From JADGHQ01 sp045805385 (GTDB lineage: Bacteria > Actinomycetota > Thermoleophilia > Solirubrobacterales > Thermoleophilaceae), in contig JBJMLG010000180.1 in assembly GCA_045805385.1 (NCBI GenBank), positions 1-55,758 of the forward strand: a stretch of DNA of 55,758 nucleotides. The letters are read 5' to 3'. The notes under the pieces were generated by a model, which was not told where the DNA came from, did not search any database, and saw nothing but the letters and a program-made list of their open reading frames with translations. A program made the translations under genes and the position numbers. Below are positions 1-8,797 of this stretch, piece after piece (within the stretch, counting starts at the first letter, position 1; each line of letters starts with the position of its first letter).

Positions 1-92
1 ACGCCCAGGCCGGCGAGCTCGCGCCGCAGGTGCGGACCCGGGGCGTCCATCCGCAGCAGCGTGCCGAACGAGTCCAGCAGGACGGCCTTCAC
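1..92 (-). CDS. HAD-superfamily hydrolase, N-terminal fragment (cut by window edge)
   Basis: Only the first 30 or so codons are in the window. The reading from a GTG at 92 gives V-K-A-V-L-L-D-S-F-G-T-L-L, which is the hydrophobic strand plus Asp-x-(F)-G-T motif I of the HAD superfamily; the Asp is the expected nucleophile. The GTG overlaps the TGA of the upstream mannosyltransferase gene (GTGA, 89-92), so the two are probably translationally coupled. Substrate cannot be judged because cap and motifs II-IV lie outside the window. Confidence 0.7.
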   Translation of the reverse strand, partial: MKAVLLDSFGTLLRMDAPGPHLRRELAGLG

Positions 93-1345
93 GCCACCCA
101 GTGCCAGGTCGCGTAGTAGCCCGTGGCGACAACGAGTCCCGCGGTGAAGACGGCGAGCGTGGCTGCGGTGAGCGCGCGCCGCCCGCGCAGTGCGAGCGCG
201 AGCCAGGCGAAGAGGGGGAACACCACAGCCGCGTAGCGCGGCAGCGACATCAGCGGCTGCGGACCGACCGGCGACGACAGCGGAAGCGCGATCGAGAGGA
301 GCGCCCAGGCGCTCCAAGCCGGCGGCAGCCTCCGGAGCGCGCCCACCAGCATCGCGAGAACCGCGAGCAGGGACCCGAACAGGAGCACGTTCTGCCCGGC
401 CACGATCAGCGGATCGCCGCCCGCGCGCGTGAAGTAGACGTGCGAGCGGGAGCCCGAGGCGAGCTGGCGCACGCCGTCGACCGCCGCCACCGTGCCGTCC
501 TTCACACCGGTCCACGGGCCGGTGAGGCCGCGGAACCAGAACGCCTGCGCGCTGTTGAACGCCAGCGGGTTGCCGAATCGGCTGCCGAGATACGCGGCGT
601 AGGCCGCTATGCCCGCGGGCGCGAGCGCGAGCCACGCAAGATCGCGGCGCGAGCGCGCGTGGCGCCACAGGATCAACGCGAGCGGCACGGCGAGCAGCGC
701 GCCCACCGGCCTGGTGCCGGACGCGAGCGCGACGAGCAGCCCGGCCCAGGCGGCGTGGCCCGTCCGCGCGGCATAGAACGCCCCCACCGTCAGGAGCAGG
801 AACAGGCTCTCGGTGTACGGAGCTCCGAAGTAGAGCGCCGCCGGCCAGAGGGAGATCAAAAGGAGGGTGAGGCGAGCGGTGTCGCGGCCGAACTCGAGCG
901 ACACCAGCCGGTCGAGCAGCACGAGTGCGCCGGCGAAGCAGGCGAGCGACACCACGTACGCGGACACGAGCAGCGCGCCCGGTGTCGGCACGACCGCAAC
1001 GAGACGCACCACGAGCGGGTAGAGCGGGAAGAAGGCGGCGTCGGGCCCGGCTCCTCCCCCGGGCGCGTGCGTGTAGCCGTGATCGGCGATCCCGAGATAC
1101 CAGACGGCGTCCCAGTGCGCGAGCGGCGACAGGAGCGCCCTGCCGAAGCCGCCGAGCGGCTCGGTGAGGCGCGGCACGTCGAACAGCGCTCGTCGCGGCG
1201 AGTCGGAGAGCAGCGCGGCCGACGCGACCGCGACCAGGAACACGATCAGCCGCGAGCCCGCGAACACCTGCAGCGGAAGGCGGGCGCCGACCCTGCCGCG
1301 GGTCGCGTCAGGGGCCCCGGCCCGAGAGATAGCCTGCTGCGCCAT
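89..1345 (-). CDS. PIG-V-like polytopic mannosyltransferase (GT-C fold)
   Basis: 418-residue integral membrane protein with about ten hydrophobic segments. The stretch around residues 135-170 (SLWPAALYFGAPYTESLF) matches the Pfam PIG-V/Mannosyl_trans2 pattern of Ser-x-x-Pro followed by Tyr-Thr-Glu-Ser, and HWDAVWYLGIADHGY near residue 75 is the Asp-containing first-loop motif. Family members use polyprenyl-phosphate sugars to glycosylate envelope lipids or proteins; the acceptor here is unknown. The ATG at 1345 is chosen because the longer open frame upstream runs antisense through mscS; this start overlaps the mscS start (see findings), so a start slightly further in is possible. The stop overlaps the HAD gene start. 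Confidence 0.75.
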   Translation of the reverse strand: MAQQAISRAGAPDATRGRVGARLPLQVFAGSRLIVFLVAVASAALLSDSPRRALFDVPRLTEPLGGFGRALLSPLAHWDAVWYLGIADHGYTHAPGGGAGPDAAFFPLYPLVVRLVAVVPTPGALLVSAYVVSLACFAGALVLLDRLVSLEFGRDTARLTLLLISLWPAALYFGAPYTESLFLLLTVGAFYAARTGHAAWAGLLVALASGTRPVGALLAVPLALILWRHARSRRDLAWLALAPAGIAAYAAYLGSRFGNPLAFNSAQAFWFRGLTGPWTGVKDGTVAAVDGVRQLASGSRSHVYFTRAGGDPLIVAGQNVLLFGSLLAVLAMLVGALRRLPPAWSAWALLSIALPLSSPVGPQPLMSLPRYAAVVFPLFAWLALALRGRRALTAATLAVFTAGLVVATGYYATWHWVA

Positions 1346-2132
1346 GCGTCTTCCCGATCTTCCCATCGCGAGCGAGTTCTGGAACAACAACCGCCAATGG
1401 CTCACCGCCCTGATCACCTTTGCAGTTGCCGTCGTGATCTCACAGGTGGTGGACCGCATGCTCCAGCGGCGCGGGAAGTCGATCGCCACCGCCGTCACGC
1501 GCGGCGAGCTCTCACCCGTGGCCGACACGCGGCTGCGCATGGTGCGACGGCTGATAAGCGTCGGCATCCTGCTGATCGGGCTGGCGCTCGCGCTGAACCA
1601 GTTCAGCGACCTGAAGAGGGTAGCCACCGGCATCCTGGCCTCGTCGGCGGTGATCGGCATCGTCGTTGGCTTCGCGGCGCGGCAGACCTTCGCCAACGGC
1701 ATCGCCGGCATCCTGCTCGCGATCACCCAGCCCATCCGGATCGGCGACCTCGTCACGTTCGCCGACCAGACCGGCACGGTCGAGGACGTGCGCCTCACCT
1801 ACACGTACATGCGGGCGGGCGACGGGCGCCGGATCATCATCCCGAACGAGCTGCTCGCGCAGGGCACGATCGTGAACCACACGATCTTCGACCCGCGCGT
1901 GCGCGTCGAGGTTTCCGTGTGGATACCGATCGACGCGGACCCCGCCGCGGCGATGACGGCGCTCTCCGAGGAGCCCGGCGTGGACGTGGCGCTGGCCGAG
2001 ACCGACAAGGATGGGCTGCGTCTCAGCGTGGTCACGTGGGCCGAGAGCGCCGCGGACCGAGACAGCCTCGCGGCAGGACTTCGCCTCAAGTGCATCGAAC
2101 GATTGAGGGAAGCCTCTATCCTCGGGACCTGA
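1344..2132 (+). CDS. mscS: Small-conductance mechanosensitive channel, MscS family
   Basis: 262 residues. Three N-terminal transmembrane segments (about 15-35, 68-88, 95-125) lead into the pore helix signature: GFAARQTFANGIAGI followed by PIRIGD, the Gly/Ala-rich TM3 and start of the beta domain seen in MscS. The cytoplasmic beta domain (NELLAQGTIVNHT) is complete, and the protein is close to the length of E. coli MscS (286). It would release solutes on hypo-osmotic shock. ATG at 1344 is preferred over a 61-codon upstream extension, which reads as Arg/Ser-rich antisense noise. Confidence 0.88.
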   Translation: MRLPDLPIASEFWNNNRQWLTALITFAVAVVISQVVDRMLQRRGKSIATAVTRGELSPVADTRLRMVRRLISVGILLIGLALALNQFSDLKRVATGILASSAVIGIVVGFAARQTFANGIAGILLAITQPIRIGDLVTFADQTGTVEDVRLTYTYMRAGDGRRIIIPNELLAQGTIVNHTIFDPRVRVEVSVWIPIDADPAAAMTALSEEPGVDVALAETDKDGLRLSVVTWAESAADRDSLAAGLRLKCIERLREASILGT

Positions 2133-2207
2133 TCGCGCGCCCGCCAAGGGCAACGACCCGGTTCCCCGGGGCCGGGGCGCGTAGCTGAACCCCAGGCGGT
2201 CGGCCTC

Positions 2208-4370
2208 ATGACCCATCGACAGCGACAGCAGCGACGGCGGCGCCATCGCGGACGCCCCCGTAACTGGGTGCTCCTCGGCGTTGGAATCGCCGGCGCCGGC
2301 GCGGTGATCGGCGTCCTGTCGGTGGTCGGCTACATCCTCGCGATCGCGGGGACCGCGCCCGATCTCTCCCAGCTGAAGCCGATCGACAAGGGCTCGCTCA
2401 CGAAGGTGTACGCGGCCAACGGCCAGGTGCTCGGCTACGTGCAATCCGAGCAGCTGCGCACGCCGATCGCCTGGCGCGACATGCCGAAGAACCTGCGCAA
2501 CGCCACCGTCGCGATCGAGGACCAGCGCTTCTACAAGCACGGCGGCGTGGACTACGAGTCGATCGTGCGCGCGGCGTTCCGCAACCTCAAGTCCGGCAAG
2601 ACGGTGCAGGGCGGCTCGACGATCACCCAGCAGCTCGTCCGCAACCTCTACATCAAGAGCCCGAAGCGCGACTTCGCGCGCAAGATCCGCGAGGCCATGC
2701 TGGCGTCCGAGCTCGAGAAGAAGTACTCGAAGCAGTGGGTGCTCGAGAACTACCTCAACGACATCCCGTACGGGACCGTGAACAGCCGCACCGCGATCGG
2801 CGTCGAGGCGGCGGCCGAGACCTACTTCTCGAAGCACGCCAAGGACCTCACTCTCGCGCAGGCGGCGATGATCGCCGGCCTGCCGCAGGCGCCCTCCGAA
2901 TACAACCCCTTCCGCAATCCGTCGGCCGCGCTCGGACGCCGAAATCAGGTGCTCCACAAGATGGCCCAGATGCACTACATCACCCAGGACCAGGCGCAGC
3001 GGGCGATGCGGCACTCCCTCGCGCTGAAGCAGGGGACCCTCTACACGAAGCGGCGCGAGCCCTACTTCTTCGACTTCGTGCAGGAGCAGCTGATCGAGCG
3101 CTACGGCGTGAACGTGCTGCGCCAGGGCGGGCTGAAGGTGCACACGACGATCTACCCGAGCCTCCAGGTGGCCGCGCGCAACGCGATTCAGAACCGGCTC
3201 TACCTGCCGACCGATCCGGCCTCGGCCATCGTCGCGATCGACCCCTCGAACGGCTACATCCGCGCGATGGCATCGAGCCGCGCCTACAAGTCCGGCACGT
3301 TCAACCTGGCGTCGCAGGGCCACCGCCAGCCGGGCTCGTCGTTCAAGACCTTCGTGCTCACCACCGCCATCAAGCGCGGCGTGAACCCGAACAGCACCAG
3401 CTACACCTCCAAGCCGCTCGACCTCACCACGCCCTACGGCCCGTGGAAGGTGAAGACCTACAGCGGCAGCTACCTCGGGCGCGTGAACCTCGTGCGCGCG
3501 ACGCTCGCGTCCGACAACTCGGTGTACGCCCAGCTCGACCTCGACCTCGGTCCGAAGTCGGTGGCGGAGACCGCGAAGTCGATGGGCATCACCACCAAGC
3601 TCGACGGCCTGCCGGCGGAGGGGCTCGGGGGCCTGCGGCTCGGCGTGTCGCCGCTCGAGATGGCCGACGCGTACGCGACGCTCGCCTCCGGCGGCGTTCG
3701 CCACAGGCCGCTCGCGATCACGAAGGTCGAGTTCCCCGACGGCAAGTCGGACGACTTCGCAAAGCCCAAGGGCAAGCAGGTGCTCACCGACGGCCAGGCG
3801 TACGAGGTCACGAAGATCCTCCACCAGAACGTGCTTGGGGGCACGGGCAAAGCGGCGAATATCGGCTGCCCCGCGGCGGGCAAGACCGGCACGACCGACA
3901 ACTTCAACGACGCCTGGTTCGTGGGCTACACGCCGCATCTCGCGGCGTCCGTGTGGGTGGGCTATCCGAACGCGCTGGTGCAGATGCGCAGCGTGCACGG
4001 GATCAGCGTGGCCGGCGGCACGTTCCCCGCGCAGATCTGGCACGACTTCATGAACATCGCGAAGGGCCCCAACTGCGACGACTTCAAGCAGCCCACCACC
4101 CCCGTGCAGTGGGCACCGTTCTACGGCAAGTACTCGTCCACAGGCGGCGGCTCCGGCAAGACCGGCCCGAACTCGTCGCCGGGCACAGGCGCCCCGCCCA
4201 CCAACGGCGGCACGACGGCGCCGAACAACGGCGGCGGGAACAACAACTACTACGACCCGCGTCTCTACCAGACGCCGCCGCAGACGGCCCCGCCCGGCAA
4301 GAAGCCCAAGTCGAACGGCAAGGGCAACGGTGGCGGTCAGGGCGGCGCGACAGCCGGCCCTGGCAAGTAG
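2208..4370 (+). CDS. Bifunctional class A penicillin-binding protein (glycosyltransferase/transpeptidase)
   Basis: 720 residues. Basic cytoplasmic N-terminus, one membrane anchor (about 20-48), then a GT51 domain with EDQRFYKHGG at 104-113 (catalytic Glu) and GGSTITQQ near 135-142. The transpeptidase domain has SxxK at 377-380 (PGSSFK), SDN at 435-437 and KTGT at 559-562, so both activities look intact. After about residue 640 comes a Gly/Asn/Pro/Thr-rich low-complexity tail typical of actinobacterial PBP1 proteins. It polymerises and cross-links peptidoglycan outside the membrane. The 3' end overlaps the next mannosyltransferase gene by 41 bases. Confidence 0.95.
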   Translation: MTHRQRQQRRRRHRGRPRNWVLLGVGIAGAGAVIGVLSVVGYILAIAGTAPDLSQLKPIDKGSLTKVYAANGQVLGYVQSEQLRTPIAWRDMPKNLRNATVAIEDQRFYKHGGVDYESIVRAAFRNLKSGKTVQGGSTITQQLVRNLYIKSPKRDFARKIREAMLASELEKKYSKQWVLENYLNDIPYGTVNSRTAIGVEAAAETYFSKHAKDLTLAQAAMIAGLPQAPSEYNPFRNPSAALGRRNQVLHKMAQMHYITQDQAQRAMRHSLALKQGTLYTKRREPYFFDFVQEQLIERYGVNVLRQGGLKVHTTIYPSLQVAARNAIQNRLYLPTDPASAIVAIDPSNGYIRAMASSRAYKSGTFNLASQGHRQPGSSFKTFVLTTAIKRGVNPNSTSYTSKPLDLTTPYGPWKVKTYSGSYLGRVNLVRATLASDNSVYAQLDLDLGPKSVAETAKSMGITTKLDGLPAEGLGGLRLGVSPLEMADAYATLASGGVRHRPLAITKVEFPDGKSDDFAKPKGKQVLTDGQAYEVTKILHQNVLGGTGKAANIGCPAAGKTGTTDNFNDAWFVGYTPHLAASVWVGYPNALVQMRSVHGISVAGGTFPAQIWHDFMNIAKGPNCDDFKQPTTPVQWAPFYGKYSSTGGGSGKTGPNSSPGTGAPPTNGGTTAPNNGGGNNNYYDPRLYQTPPQTAPPGKKPKSNGKGNGGGQGGATAGPGK

Positions 4371-5712
4371 GGCCCAGGCGGGCTCTACCAGAGCCGGCCT
4401 GCTCGCGCTCGGTGGCCTGTGCCTGGTCTACGCGGCGCTCGCCACGCTGTGGGCGGCGCCCGGCTCGAACCTCGTGCTCGCCACCGCGGGCGGCTCCCCC
4501 GGATGGCTGCTCGGCCCGCTGCGCTTCGCGGGCATCGAATCCCTGGCGAACGGGAGCCTGGGCGGGCCGCTCTTCTACGCGGGCCTGTGGCTCGCGCTGA
4601 TCCTCTATGTGGTCGTGCTGCTGCGCCGGCGCGACCTCGGCGCGCGCACGGTGCTGTGGACGATCGCCGGGCTGCACCTGCTGTTTCTGCTGGCGCCGCC
4701 GCTGCTCTCGCAGGACGTGTTCTCCTACATCGCCTACGCCCGCCTCGGCGTCGAGCACTCGCTGAACCCCTACACGCACTCGCCGAGCGACATCCCGCTC
4801 GACGCGGTCTATCCCTTCGCCGGCTCGAAGGACGCGAGCTCGGTCTACGGGCCGGTGTTCACGCTGCTCACGTATCCGCTCGCACCGCTGGGCGTGCCCG
4901 CGGCGTTCTGGGTGCTGAAGGTGGTGGCAGCCGCAGCCTCGTTCGGCGTGGTGCTGCTCGTGTGGCGCACCGCCGAACTGCTCGGGCGCGACCCCGTGCT
5001 GCCGGCGATGATCGTCGGGCTGAACCCGCACGTGGTGGTGCACGTGACGGGAGGCGCGCACAACGAGGCGCTGATGATGTTCATAGCCATGCTCGGCGTG
5101 CTCGCGTGGGTCGCCGGCCGCCGTGCGCTCGGCCCGGCGCTCACCGCCGCCGGCGCCGGCGTGAAGGCCACCTCGCTGCTGTTCACCCCCTACTTCGCGC
5201 TGTCGCAGGACGGGCGGCCCCGGCCCGAGGCGCGCGGTGCGGTATTGCGCGCGGTGCTGGCGTCGGCGCTCGCACTCGGGCTGATCGCGCTGGTGGGCCT
5301 GATCGGCTTCGGCTCGCACGCGCTCGACGCGGTGAACGTGCTGTCGAACAACCAGGGGCGGACGTCGCGCTGGAGCCTCCCCTACAAGACCGCCCAGCTG
5401 CTCGGCGCAGTGCTCCCGGGCGACCGGCTCGACTACCGCGACGCGGTAAGGAGCGCCTACGCCGCCGTCTTCGCCGGCGTGGCCCTGTGGCTGATGTGGC
5501 GCACCTGGCGCGGCGCCGACCCGATCCGCATGGCCGGCTGGGCCACGTTCGCCATCCTCGTCGCCTCGGCCTGGCTCGTGCCGTGGTACCTGCTGTGGCT
5601 GCTGCCGCTGGCAGCCCTCGCGCGCGACCGGCGGCTCCTGATCGCCTCCATAGCGCTGTCGGCATGGGCGCTCGTGATCGCGGTACCGCTCGGCACCTTC
5701 GGCTATGGGTGA
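4330..5712 (+). CDS. MptA/MptB-like polyprenol-phosphate-mannose-dependent mannosyltransferase
   Basis: 460 residues with roughly twelve hydrophobic segments. The first periplasmic loop holds SQDVFSYIAYARLG and LNPYTHSP, followed by SSVYGPVFTLLTYPLAP; this D-x-x-S-Y ... N-P-Y ... Y-G-P pattern is the hallmark of the actinobacterial MptA/MptB alpha-1,6-mannosyltransferases that build lipomannan cores. The family call comes from the motif order; the actual sugar and acceptor are inferred. The ATG lies inside the PBP tail, and its 3' end overlaps thiL by 8 bases, so PBP, this gene and thiL probably share a transcript. Confidence 0.75.
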   Translation: MAVRAARQPALASRAQAGSTRAGLLALGGLCLVYAALATLWAAPGSNLVLATAGGSPGWLLGPLRFAGIESLANGSLGGPLFYAGLWLALILYVVVLLRRRDLGARTVLWTIAGLHLLFLLAPPLLSQDVFSYIAYARLGVEHSLNPYTHSPSDIPLDAVYPFAGSKDASSVYGPVFTLLTYPLAPLGVPAAFWVLKVVAAAASFGVVLLVWRTAELLGRDPVLPAMIVGLNPHVVVHVTGGAHNEALMMFIAMLGVLAWVAGRRALGPALTAAGAGVKATSLLFTPYFALSQDGRPRPEARGAVLRAVLASALALGLIALVGLIGFGSHALDAVNVLSNNQGRTSRWSLPYKTAQLLGAVLPGDRLDYRDAVRSAYAAVFAGVALWLMWRTWRGADPIRMAGWATFAILVASAWLVPWYLLWLLPLAALARDRRLLIASIALSAWALVIAVPLGTFGYG

Positions 5713-6676
5713 GCTCGAGCTGATAGCCGCCATCGAGCGGGCGCTCGCCGAGCGCGGTGGCACTGTGCTGCGCGGGCCCGGTGACGACGCCTCGGTGGCG
5801 CGCGTGCCGGGAGCCGTGTCGGTGACCTCGGTGGACGCTGTCGTGGAGGGCGTCCACTTCCGCCGCGACACGCATTCGCCCGCCGACGTGGGTCACAAGG
5901 CGCTGGCCGTGGCGCTCTCCGACCTCGCCGCGATGGGCGCCGACGGCGCCCACGCCTACGTGGCGCTGGCCGTTCCCGCTTGGCTCGGCGAGCCGGACGC
6001 GCTCGAGCTCGTGGGGGCGATGGAGCAGCTCGCCGAGACCACCGGGACCACGATCGCGGGCGGTGACGTGGTGTCTGGTCCGGCGCTGTTCGCCGGCGTG
6101 ACCGTGACCGGCTGGGCGGAGGGCGAGCAAGCGCTCGTGTACCGCGACGGCGCCCGGCCCGGCGACCTCGTCGGCGTGACGGGAGAGCTCGGGGGCTCCG
6201 GCGCCGGGCTGCTGCTGCTGAGCGGAGTTGACGCGGACGTCGGCGAAGCCGCCCGCGAATCGCTCTCGCGGCGCCACCGGCGCCCTACACCGCGGCTCGC
6301 CGAGGGACGCGCGCTCGCCGCCGCGGGCGCCACCGCGATGATCGACGTGAGCGACGGGATCGCGACCGACGCTCGCCATCTGGCCGAGCGCAGCGGCGTC
6401 GCGATCGAGATCGAGCTCTCGCGCCTCCCGCTGGCGGAGGGCGTGGCCGCGGTGGCCGCCGCAGCGGGACGCGATCCGGCCGAGCTCGCCGCCTCGGCGG
6501 GCGAGGACTTCGAACTGCTCTTCACCGCCCCGCCTGACCAGCGTGCGGCGTTCGAGGCGGCCGCGCCGGTGAGCTGGGTCGGCGCAGTGCGCGAGGGGAG
6601 CGGGCTACGGCTTCTGGACGCGGGTGGGCGGGAAGCGCAGCTCAGCGGCTACGAGCATCTGTGTGAGCCTGACTGA
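5705..6676 (+). CDS. thiL: Thiamine-monophosphate kinase
   Basis: 323 residues, the usual ThiL length. N-terminal GPGDDASV (Mg/ATP-binding Asp pair), SVDAVVEGVHF, the long helix KALAVALSDLAAMGA and IDVSDGIATDARH are all diagnostic of the PurM/ThiL fold. It phosphorylates thiamine monophosphate to thiamine diphosphate. No other thiamine genes are in the window. The last 72 bases are overlapped antisense by the small FlgM-like gene. Confidence 0.95.
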   Translation: MGELELIAAIERALAERGGTVLRGPGDDASVARVPGAVSVTSVDAVVEGVHFRRDTHSPADVGHKALAVALSDLAAMGADGAHAYVALAVPAWLGEPDALELVGAMEQLAETTGTTIAGGDVVSGPALFAGVTVTGWAEGEQALVYRDGARPGDLVGVTGELGGSGAGLLLLSGVDADVGEAARESLSRRHRRPTPRLAEGRALAAAGATAMIDVSDGIATDARHLAERSGVAIEIELSRLPLAEGVAAVAAAAGRDPAELAASAGEDFELLFTAPPDQRAAFEAAAPVSWVGAVREGSGLRLLDAGGREAQLSGYEHLCEPD

Positions 6677-6787
6677 GTCGCGCGCGCGGTCCGACCAGCG
6701 CAGGATCGCCTCTGCCACTGCCTGCGGGTCGACGACGTATTCGCCGCGCTCCAGCCTCTCGGCGAGATCGGTGTTGCCGGTGTTCAC
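6605..6787 (-). CDS. Small FlgM-like (anti-sigma-28 type) protein
   Basis: 60-residue protein starting at GTG 6787 with a good ribosome site (AAGGA six bases upstream). Residues 14-32 (RGEYVVDPQAVAEAILR) fit the FlgM core pattern Gly-x-Tyr-x-Val-Asp-x-x-x-Val-Ala-x-x-(I/M)-Leu, followed by a second amphipathic helix. FlgM binds the flagellar sigma factor; no flagellar genes are nearby, so the partner is unknown. A much longer open frame extends upstream but is Arg/Ala/Gly-rich and antisense to the next gene, so the internal GTG is preferred. The 3' end overlaps thiL tail to tail by 72 bases. Confidence 0.6.
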   Translation of the reverse strand: MNTGNTDLAERLERGEYVVDPQAVAEAILRWSDRARDSVRLTQMLVAAELRFPPTRVQKP

Positions 6788-6957
6788 GAGTCTTCCTTGA
6801 CCTGAGCGAGCGTTCACGCGTGTTCGGGCAGGCTCAGGACAGCCGTCTGGACATGCCCTGCCGGAACTGCCCTCTTTCGGTGCCTCCGTGCCCCTTATCG
6901 GCGACATCTCACCGAGGTTTTCGCGCGCGTGCCGATCGCTAGGACGCTCGTCCACGG
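6788..6957. other. Intergenic gap between the FlgM-like gene and the M28-like gene
   Basis: 170 bases with no convincing ORF, promoter or stem-loop. It would contain the promoter of the FlgM-like gene if that gene is not co-transcribed with the M28-like gene upstream of it on the same strand. Confidence 0.5.
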
Positions 6958-8739
6958 CTACCTCCGGATCGCGGACCGGGTGCCGCCCAGCGAGCCGGGC
7001 CCCGCGTGGCCGCCGGGCCCGCGAATCGGCGGGTGCGCCGGCAGCGCCTCCGGCAGCCCGCGCCGCGCGCGAGCCACGAGCGTGGAGAGGTCCGAGCCGA
7101 ACACGCCGAGCACCAGGCAGCCGATCACCGCGCTGGCGAAGCCGATGTGGTGGCCGGCCACGAGCTGGTACAGGTACCAGAGCGAGTCGAGCGGGCCGAG
7201 CTGGAGCCTCACCATGTAATAGAGCGCCACGAGCCCAATCGGGAGGAAGCCGAGCGCCATCAGCACGAACGGTGCCGCGGCGCGGCGGTCCACCGGTCCG
7301 AGGGTCGCGAGCATCCACACGTGCAGCGGCAGCAGCAGGAACAGCGCTGCGAAGGGGTTGATCAGCCACACCACGAGAGCGAGCCCGCTCATGAGCAGAG
7401 CGGCCGCGCACGGAGCGCCGGCCGAGGCCGGGTCGCCCGACGCCCCGACGCGCCTGATCAGCGGCACCCGCACGAACGCCCAGGAGGCCGCGATCGCCGC
7501 GGTCACGGCGGCGAGCTGCGCCCAGGCGCCGCCGGCGAGCGGGTTCACATCGGGCGGCACCGGCGAGGACGACACGTCGGGCGCCGCGCCGAACACGCCG
7601 AGAAACTCCGCGAGCACCAGGCCGAGCAGGAACGGGACGGCGCCCGCGAGCACCCATCGCCACCAGCGCCCGACGGGCTCGTGCCGCCGCCTGGCGCGCG
7701 CGAACGCGTCGATCGAGGCGACCAGCGCGGGCAGGATCAGCGTGAATCCGAGCATCGCGAGCGACCAGCCTGGCAGGACCTTGCGGCCCACGACCACGTA
7801 GGCGCGCGGGCCGTCGCGCAGCTTCGGGCCCGCGTCGAGAGAGGCGACGGCGCGCAGCACGCCACGGCCGAGCGAGCCGATGCGGTTCGGGTCGATGTCG
7901 CTCACGGCACGCTCGGAGTCGGGCGGCGGAAGCTCGCCGCTCCCGGACACGCGTACGGCGTCGAGACCACCGGACAGCAGCGGGCCCTGGTCCCCGATTC
8001 CGAGCGGGAAGGCCTCGCGCACGAGCTGGCCGAAGGCGTGCTCGTCACCCGGCACGCTGTCGAGCTCCTGAACGAGCGCCTCGGAGAGGGTGCGTTTGAG
8101 CGAGACGCCGGTGCGGGTGGCGTCGTTGCCCCAGGACTCGAGCAGCGGCCCGCGCGAGCGGTCGGCGGCGAGGTTCGAGAGCACGATCACGCCGTCCACC
8201 AGGCCGCGGTCGGAGTCGCGCTCGAGGAAGTGGCGGGCGCCGACGCTGCCGAGGGTGGAGCCGTCCACCGACGCCAGCACGAGCGTCTTCCGGGTGGCCC
8301 TGCCCTCGAGCACGCGGGCCATCTCGAGCAGCGCCGCCGTGTCGGCCGCGCTGCCTGTGGCGTCGGGCACCGTGGCGGCGTCGCGCGCGGCCAGCACCAC
8401 GATCTGCCTGCGAGTGGCCCCCACTCGCGTGCCCACCACGTTCGCGAGGCTCTTGCCTGAGTCCGAGAAGTGGCTGATGCGGGTGTCGAAGCCAGACTGC
8501 GAGAAGCTCGCCGCCACCGAGCGGGCCGACGACAGGTCGCCGGTCGTGCCGGGTCGCCGGTTCGGGAAGCTCGTGACGAGCGCACGGGTGCCCGTGACCG
8601 CCATGCGGCCCTCGAAGAGGACGTCGGCCGCCAGGCCCTGCGGCAGCGGGGCGGGCCTGTTCTCGAGGGAGAACATCCCGATCACGATCGCCAGCAGGGC
8701 CGGTAGGAACGCGGCGCGGTAGATGCGCGGCTCGATCAC
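6958..8739 (-). CDS. Membrane protein with degenerate M28 (aminopeptidase-like) domain
   Basis: 593 residues. One N-terminal membrane segment (about 8-24), then an extracytoplasmic domain whose layout resembles M28 peptidases: VVLAARDAATVPD at 114-126 aligns with the usual 'V-x-A-H-Y-D-S', and ADTAALLEMARVLEG matches the 'G-x-x-A-L-L-E-L-A-R-x-L' helix. The metal His (now Ala118), the Asp of the G-A-x-D-D motif and the catalytic Glu pair (VDGSTLGS where 'x-x-E-E-x-G-L-x-G-S' is expected) are absent. The C-terminal 270 residues have about seven membrane segments, as in GPI-transamidase-like or membrane M28 proteins. Probably a non-enzymatic relative. ATG 8739 is only 58 bases from the divergent response regulator start. 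Confidence 0.6.
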   Translation of the reverse strand: MIEPRIYRAAFLPALLAIVIGMFSLENRPAPLPQGLAADVLFEGRMAVTGTRALVTSFPNRRPGTTGDLSSARSVAASFSQSGFDTRISHFSDSGKSLANVVGTRVGATRRQIVVLAARDAATVPDATGSAADTAALLEMARVLEGRATRKTLVLASVDGSTLGSVGARHFLERDSDRGLVDGVIVLSNLAADRSRGPLLESWGNDATRTGVSLKRTLSEALVQELDSVPGDEHAFGQLVREAFPLGIGDQGPLLSGGLDAVRVSGSGELPPPDSERAVSDIDPNRIGSLGRGVLRAVASLDAGPKLRDGPRAYVVVGRKVLPGWSLAMLGFTLILPALVASIDAFARARRRHEPVGRWWRWVLAGAVPFLLGLVLAEFLGVFGAAPDVSSSPVPPDVNPLAGGAWAQLAAVTAAIAASWAFVRVPLIRRVGASGDPASAGAPCAAALLMSGLALVVWLINPFAALFLLLPLHVWMLATLGPVDRRAAAPFVLMALGFLPIGLVALYYMVRLQLGPLDSLWYLYQLVAGHHIGFASAVIGCLVLGVFGSDLSTLVARARRGLPEALPAHPPIRGPGGHAGPGSLGGTRSAIRR

Positions 8740-8766
8740 GCTTCAGGCCTTGCGATCACCTCAACC

Positions 8767-8772
8767 TACAAT
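8767..8772 (+). promoter_or_regulatory. Candidate -10 element (TACAAT) for the response-regulator operon
   Basis: TACAAT lies 25 bases before the ATG at 8798 in the short divergent gap. No good -35 hexamer is found at 16-18 bases, so this rests on the -10 match only. Confidence 0.3.
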
Positions 8773-8797
8773 CTGCCTGGGTCGACACAAGCCTGAC

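Noticed and set aside
101..2188. 695-codon plus-strand ORF opposite the mannosyltransferase
   Set aside because: Arg/Glu/Gly-rich low-information translation and antisense to a recognised membrane enzyme; it also runs out of frame through mscS.
1512..4043. 843-codon minus-strand ORF opposite mscS and the PBP gene
   Set aside because: His/Arg/Val/Glu-rich antisense frame typical of high-GC DNA; the plus strand has two clear genes over the same bases.
6788..7663. Upstream extension of the FlgM-like frame to 352 codons
   Set aside because: The added part is Arg/Ala/Gly-rich and antisense or out of frame with the M28-like gene; the internal GTG has its own ribosome site.
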